Shown here piece after piece: positions 1 through 5,222 of a stretch of 5,222 nt of DNA (position 1 is its first letter; every line of letters begins with the position of its first letter). Origin of the DNA: Candidatus Segatella mututuai. Its GTDB lineage: Bacteria > Bacteroidota > Bacteroidia > Bacteroidales > Bacteroidaceae. The DNA is taken from assembly GCA_002439605.1 (NCBI GenBank), contig DJOI01000045.1, positions 41,545-46,766 of the forward strand, read 5' to 3'. The notes beneath the pieces are model-generated. The model worked only from the letters and a program-made list of their open reading frames with translations. It was not told the DNA's origin and ran no database searches. Made by a program: the position numbers and the translations under genes.

Positions 1-106
1 AGCTTATCTTCTGCAAAGATACGACAAATACTTGAAACCGCAAAATGTTACTTATTTTTGGATGATTTTCCATAGCATCTATGCCTCATTTTCATTAGGT
101 TTCCAT
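1..106. other. AT-rich intergenic region at left edge, no gene
   Basis: This stretch follows the terminator and carries no credible reading frame on either strand. Besides the promoter-like elements at 14-44, the only structure seen is a small inverted repeat, CATAG-cat-CTATG, at 71-83, which is too short to assign a role. Confidence 0.7.
14..44 (-). promoter_or_regulatory. Putative Bacteroidota housekeeping promoter pointing out of the left edge
   Basis: On the minus strand, TTTG (44-41) is followed after exactly 19 bases by TATCTTTG (21-14). This matches the known Bacteroides primary-sigma consensus: TTTG near -33 and TAnnTTTG near -7, about 19 bases apart. Transcription would start within the last ~10 bases of the window and run leftward into a gene not shown. 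The position, just after the terminator of the preceding operon, fits. The motif is short and lies in AT-rich DNA, so a chance match remains possible. Confidence 0.55.
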
Positions 107-138
107 AAAAAAAGGACGAGCTCATCACGAGTTCGTCC
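107..138 (-). terminator. Rho-independent terminator of the susCD operon
   Basis: Read on the minus strand, GGACGAACTC (138-129) and GAGCTCGTCC (123-114) form a 10-position stem with a single A-C mismatch around a 5-base loop (GTGAT, 128-124). Seven T residues follow at once (113-107). It lies 57 bases after the SusD stop codon. On the plus strand the same hairpin pairs fully with one G-U, but only a poor T-tract follows, so it mainly serves leftward transcription. Confidence 0.88.
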
Positions 139-195
139 CTTCTTCCTAAAAAGTCTTATTTACCGAAATGTATGTACTTGTGCTAAAACAATTCT

Positions 196-2193
196 TTACT
201 TGTAAGCAGGATGCTGCTGACCGGTAAGTCCCGGATTGACATCGAGGATGTTGGTGGTGTTGAACGGCATCAACTCTGTCTTATTCTTTTCCAAGCCATA
301 GAACACACCAGTAGAACCTGTCAACCAAGCATTATTGCTCGACACTCCAGTTACATCCTCTACAGACAAGTTGCCTTTCTGCTTGATAGATACAATACTA
401 AACATATTGAGAATAGTATAAGTATGCTTCACCGCACCCTCTGGCTTGTCGGCCTCGCCGTACAGTTTGCCATCCTTCTCGTAAAGGTCGGCTGTAGTAG
501 AGCCCTTGCCAGTGGTATTGCTATTCAAAACCTTAAGGCCACTGATTTGGTCGGCGGTAAGTCCCAACTTCTCCACATCGGCCTGTGAAAGTTCGATATA
601 GCTCAAGCCGATGGTAGGATCTTCAAACTGAGGAGTAGAAGTGAGGTAGTAAGCACGATATACAGGCACATCCTTGAATTCGCCCTGACGCTTGGCCAGA
701 TTTAGTAAACGCTCTTTCTCGCCCATCAACTTCTCGTACTGGATGCCCCAACGGGTAAGGTCGGTGCGACGCAAGCCCTCGTTGGAAAGCTCAAGCTTGC
801 GCTCCTGCTGAATGAAGGTGAGGAAATCGTCATGAGTGGTAGGAATACCCGCTGCAGCCTTGGCCTCATCGCCACGGAAGGCACGCTTGCGAACCTCCTT
901 TACCGCATTGATAGCTTCTGTCGTAGGACCATTATTCAACTCGTTCAATGCCTCTGCATACATCAAGAGCACATCGGAGTAGCGAAGCAATGGAAAATTG
1001 ATATCGCGCTTGCTGTCAGAAGAGCCACGCTCTTTCTTCCAGTTGATGCGGTACTTGCCCACACCCATGCCGATATAGGTCTCCATCTGATATTTGTTGC
1101 CCTTATTGCTGAGCACCATGCCATAATTGCAGACAGACACATCACGACGCTGGTCGTCCTTGTCATAATCGAAGAACAAGGTAGGGAAGGCAAACATTTG
1201 GCTACCGCCCTTGCCAAGACCTCCCTCGGAGTTGTCGTTTCCACTGGTAGGAATACCATTTACGTATCCTGTACGCACATCCTGCGCATTGACACCATAC
1301 ATGCCATACTCGAGCATAGTCTCCTTATCGTAAGTCTGGTTGCCCAAATTGCGGAAGACTTGGTCGTAGTCATCGAGCAAGCCATTTTGACCTTTCTCTA
1401 TGACAGCCTTGCATGCATCAGCAGCAATCTGGTACAACTCTTTTACACGGGCAGCATCATCACGGCGTGCTATATGAAGAGTGGCGGGGTCGTATGTCTC
1501 CAAGTCCCAACGCAGTGAGTAACCTGCCGCATAGAGAGCTACACGAGCCAAGATTCCATAAGCCGAGTTCTTGCAGAAACGCTCTGTAGTGGCAGGAGCA
1601 TTTGCTTCGCCCTGCCATGGCAAAAGTTCCACAGCCTGCTGCAAATCGGCTATGCACTGGTCGTAGATGACATCACGGCTGGTACGTGAAGACGAGAACG
1701 TAGAAGCATCTGCCGTCGGCGTTGTCGTAAAAGGTACGTCGCCATAAAAACGCAGAAGATTCCAGTAAGCATAGGCACGAATGGCCAATGCCTCGCCAAG
1801 AAGAGCGTTCACCTTGCTCTTCTCGCTATCGGAAACGCTCATTGCCGGCAGATTCTTTATGCACACATTGGCATACTCTATGGCAGAATACATATTGGTA
1901 TACGTCTTGCTGAGCATACCAGAAAGATTGGTGAAGTTGTAGTTGGATGCGTCATACTTGGAATTGCTCTCGTTAGAAGCAGCCTCATCGGTGCCCTCCA
2001 AAAGTTGATAACCCAATTCCTGCGTATGGAGGTATGGATAAGCACCTACTGTAGCCATCTCTGCGCGCCCCACAGTCTCAAAAACAGAACCACTATCGGC
2101 AGACGACTCTGATGGCATATCCAGCCAGTCCTGACAAGATGTCATGGATAAAGCAATGGCTGTAGCACCTAATATATTTAATATTTTATTCAT
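196..2193 (-). CDS. SusD/RagB-family surface nutrient-binding lipoprotein
   Basis: This is the extracellular ligand-binding lid of the SusCD transporter, lipid-anchored in the outer membrane and seated on the SusC barrel. The 665-residue protein begins with a lipoprotein signal (K3, hydrophobic core, lipobox MTSC with Cys20), followed by the QDWLD segment typical of mature SusD N-termini. Helical TPR-type segments are seen at ~126-150 (GEALAIRAYAYWNLLRFYGD), ~209-225 and ~400-420 (FPLLRYSDVLLMYAEALNEL). The family motif LRRTDLTRWG is at 474-483, and the protein ends with the usual PGLTGQQHPAYK. The ATG at 2193 is supported by the signal peptide and by a weak AAGAG six bases upstream. About 180 residues follow the RTDLTRWG motif, which seems longer than usual for the family (by my recollection) and makes the protein longer than a typical SusD of 500-600. 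It is co-transcribed with the susC homologue. The family assignment is firm; the ligand is unknown. Confidence 0.97.
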   Translation of the reverse strand: MNKILNILGATAIALSMTSCQDWLDMPSESSADSGSVFETVGRAEMATVGAYPYLHTQELGYQLLEGTDEAASNESNSKYDASNYNFTNLSGMLSKTYTNMYSAIEYANVCIKNLPAMSVSDSEKSKVNALLGEALAIRAYAYWNLLRFYGDVPFTTTPTADASTFSSSRTSRDVIYDQCIADLQQAVELLPWQGEANAPATTERFCKNSAYGILARVALYAAGYSLRWDLETYDPATLHIARRDDAARVKELYQIAADACKAVIEKGQNGLLDDYDQVFRNLGNQTYDKETMLEYGMYGVNAQDVRTGYVNGIPTSGNDNSEGGLGKGGSQMFAFPTLFFDYDKDDQRRDVSVCNYGMVLSNKGNKYQMETYIGMGVGKYRINWKKERGSSDSKRDINFPLLRYSDVLLMYAEALNELNNGPTTEAINAVKEVRKRAFRGDEAKAAAGIPTTHDDFLTFIQQERKLELSNEGLRRTDLTRWGIQYEKLMGEKERLLNLAKRQGEFKDVPVYRAYYLTSTPQFEDPTIGLSYIELSQADVEKLGLTADQISGLKVLNSNTTGKGSTTADLYEKDGKLYGEADKPEGAVKHTYTILNMFSIVSIKQKGNLSVEDVTGVSSNNAWLTGSTGVFYGLEKNKTELMPFNTTNILDVNPGLTGQQHPAYK
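2134..2193 (-). other. Lipoprotein signal peptide with lipobox (SusD residues 1-20)
   Basis: The first 20 codons of the SusD gene encode a short basic n-region (Asn-Lys), a hydrophobic stretch (ILNILGATAIAL) and the lipobox MTSC. Signal peptidase II would cleave before Cys20, which becomes the lipidated first residue. The mature start CQDWLD carries an early acidic residue, compatible with the export signals that take Bacteroidota lipoproteins to the cell surface. That last point is inference. Confidence 0.9.
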
Positions 2194-2213
2194 ATATTGC
2201 TCTTATTGAATGA

Positions 2214-5200
2214 TTAGAATGTTAAGTTTACACCGATTACCCAACTCTTAGAACGAGGGTATGAGGAATTATCAACTCCAGGAGTCAGAGCACTACTCGA
2301 AGCAGAAACCTCTGGGTCGTAGCCCGAGTAGCCAGTGATGGTGCAGATGTTGTTCATTGTAGCATAGACACGAGCCTTCTGCAAGTAGATTTTCTTCAGC
2401 CACGCCTTGGGGAATGTATAACCCAATGTGATGGTGTTGATGCGGAGGAATGAACCATCCTCGATATAGTAGCTACTATAGTCAGAAATAGCGGTCTTGT
2501 TGTTGCTTGATATGTTCCACATACGGCTGCCGTTGTCCTCGCCTGGGTTCAGTTCTGCCAAGCGGGCAAGGTTGGTTGTCTCCTTACCTGTAAGTGGGTC
2601 GATGAGGGTATAGCGGTTTGCCATGTCAGAGATGGTGTTCTGGTTGGCAAGGTATGGTCCCACGAAACGCTGGGTACTCATATTGAACACATCGTTGCCA
2701 ACAGAGAAGTTCATGAACACGGTAAGGTCGAAGCCCTTATAGGTAAAGGTGTTGTTCCATCCACCAGTGAAATCAGGAGAGGCATTGCCGATGACAGTAC
2801 GGTCGTTGACACTCCATACTGGGTTGCCGTCCTTGTCGGTGTCACCAGCAATGGCCTTATACTTCACATCACCAGGCTTCACCGCCTTGCGGTTGGCTCC
2901 CTTCAGGCTGGCAACGCCATCCTTCAGAGTATAGGTGCCGTCCTCATTCTGTACAAAGTCGGCAGTGGTGTACAAGCCGTCATACTGCAAACCATAGAAC
3001 TGGCCGAGTGGCTTGCCCTTCTCTATCTTGAAGCCCATACGAGACTCGTAGTCCTGGATAAAATAGTCAGACTCGCTGCTACTGCCATAGATATCGAGCA
3101 CCTTAGAACGGTTGAACGCCACATTGAAGTCGGTTGACCATGTAAAGTTCTTTGTGCGCACAGGTGTTGCATTGACAACAATCTCGACACCACGGTTGCG
3201 GATAGAACCCACGTTCTGATATTGTGTGCTGTAGCCTGTAGAGGTAGGTATCTTGTTCTTGATAAGCAGGTTCTTGGAGGTGTTGTTGTACCAGTCGATG
3301 CCCAAGTTCAAGCGGCTGCCCAACACAGAGACATCAAGACCCACGTTTACGGTCTCTGTCTTCTCCCACTTCAGATCCTTGTTGCCGAGTGTGCTTCCCG
3401 GTACATAGGTGATATTGTCCTTACCACCAATACCATAGTGGCCAGAGCCATAAGAGGTGGCGTACATGTTGTCATCGATGTTGTCGTTTCCGGCAGTACC
3501 GTAACCAATACGGAGCTTCAAGTTGTCGAAGACATTTTTCAAGCCCTGCATGAAAGGCTCCTCAGAGATACGCCATGCTGCAGATGCAGATGGGAAGTAG
3601 CCCCACTGGTTGCCTTTGGCAAACTTGGACGAACCATCACCACGAAGAGTGGCATTGACGAGATAACGATCCTTGTAGTTGTAAGACACACGGGTAAACC
3701 AAGACACACGTCCACGACGGGTCTTGCCAGATGTCCAAACGGCAGGAACACCCATGCTTACATCGTTCAAGCCGAAGTTGCCGTCAGAGAACTGACGATA
3801 CTCGTTATTGAGCTGCATCGTTTCCCAGTAAGTGGTCTCCTGACCGAGAAGAGCTGTGAAATGATTGTCCTTGTTCAAATCGAACGCATAATTGAGGGTA
3901 TTGGTAATCTGCCACTGGTATGCCTCGGCGTTGTTGCGCTTGCCATAGCCGTAAGGACTCTGGTAAGAAGAAGCTGTCTTGGTAGAACCATCGTCCCAAT
4001 AGTCTGTACGAGTCTGTTTCCACTGATAGCTACCTGCTGTACGCCATGTAAGATTCTTGATAATATCGAACTCAATACCCGCATTCACCGTAGCAAGACG
4101 AGTGTATTTCTCGTTTGTGATTGCATTATTGTTAAGAATTGGGTTGTTTGAGTCGTAGTTGTTACTACCTGGAATAGCATCAAAGGCATCGGTCAAATCC
4201 TCACCTAACAATTGCTGGTTTGTGAATTTCACACCACCTGTCACAGGCTGAAGGATAGTCTGCTTCAAAGTTCCGCCAAGGGAACCACCACCTTCGAGCT
4301 TGGTCATCTGCAAGGCAGAAGAGAAGTCGAAACGTACGCCTTTCCAAAGCTCGTGGTTGATCTTGGCACGGACACTGTTCTTATAGTAACCATGCTTTTT
4401 CATGATACCGTCTTCGCCAGTGTAGTTGTAGCTCAACATATACTTTGTCTTCTCGCTACCACCAGAGATATTGATATTATGTGTCTGGGCGACACCTGTA
4501 GAGCCAAACACCTCATCCTGCCAGTCGATGCCGGCACGATTTGAATATTCGCTTTCTATACGGCCATAAGCGCCAGTATAGAAATCCGCATCACTTACGC
4601 TCCCACCAAAAAGGCTTGCGAAAGCATCCTCGTTGCCACGAAGAGTCTGGAACTCATACTGATACTTCACATAATCCTCAACGCCAAGCAAATCGAGCTT
4701 TTTGCCAAGACGCTGGAAGCTTACATAACCATTATAAGAAACCTCGGTCTTGCCAGCCTTACCGCTCTTGGTAGTAATAAGGATTACACCATTGGCACCA
4801 GCCGCACCATAGATAGCTGTAGCCGAAGCATCTTTCATCACGTCGATGCTCTCGATATCGTTAATATCGACATTTCTCAAACCATCTTCCATCTGGAAGC
4901 CATCCACGATATAAAGAGGCTTCGTGCTCTGAGTAATAGACGTACCACCACGTACAGTAATGTTGATATCGGCACCTGGCGCACCACTCTGGGTCACGAT
5001 ATTCACACCTGCAGCCTTACCAGTAAGGGCCTGAGCTGCAGAAGTAGCTGGTACCGAAGCAAGTTCCTTGCCGCTGACAGAAGCTGTAGCTGCTGTCAAG
5101 TCTCTTTTCTTCACCTTGGCATAACCAATAGAAACGACCTCGTCGAGCATCTGAGCCTCGGGCTCAAGTTTCACATTAATCTGTGTGCGACCTTTGATTT

Positions 5201-5222
5201 CCACTGTCTGGGTCTTGTAACC
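2214..5222 (-). CDS. SusC/RagA-family TonB-linked outer-membrane transporter (5' end cut by window edge)
   Basis: This is the outer-membrane pore of a SusCD nutrient importer, which moves a ligand into the periplasm using TonB-ExbBD energy. The frame is open to the window edge, giving 1002 visible residues. The first ~20 look like the last strand of a carboxypeptidase-regulatory-like domain, so the signal peptide and most of that domain (roughly 100 residues by family norms) lie outside. The GTG at 5204 is an internal valine, not a start. Visible landmarks are a TonB-box-like DEVVSIGY (27-34), then a plug domain (~41-155) with ALTGKAAGV (65-73), PLYIVDG (102-108), KDASATAIYG (130-139) and ITTKSGK (149-155). 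The barrel follows with RGDGSSKF (527-534), GNDNI (578-582), DRTVIGN (807-813) and EDGSFLRINTITLGY (921-935), and ends in a terminal Phe as outer-membrane barrels do. It is the first gene of the visible pair, 20 bp before susD. Its promoter is not visible. The family is certain; the substrate is unknown. Confidence 0.97.
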   Translation of the reverse strand, partial: GYKTQTVEIKGRTQINVKLEPEAQMLDEVVSIGYAKVKKRDLTAATASVSGKELASVPATSAAQALTGKAAGVNIVTQSGAPGADINITVRGGTSITQSTKPLYIVDGFQMEDGLRNVDINDIESIDVMKDASATAIYGAAGANGVILITTKSGKAGKTEVSYNGYVSFQRLGKKLDLLGVEDYVKYQYEFQTLRGNEDAFASLFGGSVSDADFYTGAYGRIESEYSNRAGIDWQDEVFGSTGVAQTHNINISGGSEKTKYMLSYNYTGEDGIMKKHGYYKNSVRAKINHELWKGVRFDFSSALQMTKLEGGGSLGGTLKQTILQPVTGGVKFTNQQLLGEDLTDAFDAIPGSNNYDSNNPILNNNAITNEKYTRLATVNAGIEFDIIKNLTWRTAGSYQWKQTRTDYWDDGSTKTASSYQSPYGYGKRNNAEAYQWQITNTLNYAFDLNKDNHFTALLGQETTYWETMQLNNEYRQFSDGNFGLNDVSMGVPAVWTSGKTRRGRVSWFTRVSYNYKDRYLVNATLRGDGSSKFAKGNQWGYFPSASAAWRISEEPFMQGLKNVFDNLKLRIGYGTAGNDNIDDNMYATSYGSGHYGIGGKDNITYVPGSTLGNKDLKWEKTETVNVGLDVSVLGSRLNLGIDWYNNTSKNLLIKNKIPTSTGYSTQYQNVGSIRNRGVEIVVNATPVRTKNFTWSTDFNVAFNRSKVLDIYGSSSESDYFIQDYESRMGFKIEKGKPLGQFYGLQYDGLYTTADFVQNEDGTYTLKDGVASLKGANRKAVKPGDVKYKAIAGDTDKDGNPVWSVNDRTVIGNASPDFTGGWNNTFTYKGFDLTVFMNFSVGNDVFNMSTQRFVGPYLANQNTISDMANRYTLIDPLTGKETTNLARLAELNPGEDNGSRMWNISSNNKTAISDYSSYYIEDGSFLRINTITLGYTFPKAWLKKIYLQKARVYATMNNICTITGYSGYDPEVSASSSALTPGVDNSSYPRSKSWVIGVNLTF

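Noticed and set aside
71..83. Inverted repeat CATAG-cat-CTATG as a possible operator
   Set aside because: Five-base arms in AT-rich DNA arise easily by chance, and it lies upstream of the -33 element without a second copy.
832..1518. 228-codon plus-strand open frame opposite the SusD gene
   Set aside because: It is antisense to conserved SusD sequence, and the translation has no recognisable motifs. The neighbouring plus-strand frame at 211-588 is rejected for the same reason.
3539..4084. Short minus-strand frames out of phase inside the SusC gene
   Set aside because: They are alternate-frame translations within an intact gene. The main frame continues through them without break, so they do not indicate a frameshift.
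3222..4151. 309-codon plus-strand open frame opposite the SusC gene
   Set aside because: It lies entirely antisense to a well-conserved barrel region, its translation resembles no family I recognise, and it has no visible promoter or ribosome-binding context. It is a shadow of the coding strand's composition.
4212..4774. Two adjoining plus-strand frames (4212-4544 and 4541-4774) that overlap like a translationally coupled pair
   Set aside because: Both lie opposite the SusC plug and early barrel, whose minus-strand family match is unambiguous. The overlap is coincidental and neither product looks like a real protein.
1..5222. Invertible-promoter repeats, insertion sequences, CRISPR arrays or tRNA genes
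   Set aside because: I looked for paired inverted repeats flanking a promoter, terminal repeats, regularly spaced repeats and tRNA-like folds, and saw none. A computed repeat and covariance-model search would be more complete.

Overview
The window comes from a member of the Bacteroidota and looks most like Prevotella or a close relative. The basis is a tandem SusC/SusD pair, a gene arrangement essentially confined to this phylum. A Bacteroides-type lipoprotein signal, only a weak Shine-Dalgarno sequence, and a TTTG/TAnnTTTG-type promoter match near the left edge agree with this. The genus is inferred from the general look of the proteins, not from a marker gene.

Both genes lie on the minus strand, so transcription runs from right to left. 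From 5222 to 2214 is a SusC-family TonB-dependent outer-membrane transporter whose N-terminus lies beyond the right edge. After a 20-bp gap comes a complete SusD-family surface lipoprotein (2193 to 196). Its stop codon is followed 57 bases later by a strong intrinsic terminator (107-138). The last ~100 bases (1-106) hold no gene, but contain a good match to a Bacteroidota housekeeping promoter, also on the minus strand and pointing out of the left edge. A separate transcription unit probably starts just outside.

SusC and SusD act together. SusC is a 22-stranded barrel with a plug, energised by TonB-ExbBD. SusD is a lipid-anchored, TPR-rich lid that captures the ligand (usually a glycan, sometimes a peptide) and closes over the barrel. 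The substrate cannot be told from this window: no glycoside hydrolase, peptidase, SusE/F-like protein or regulator is visible. The operon appears to end directly after susD.

I found no evidence of a novel system. The points worth a second look are small: the terminator/promoter boundary after susD, a long C-terminal region in SusD, and some deviations from usual SusC motifs.
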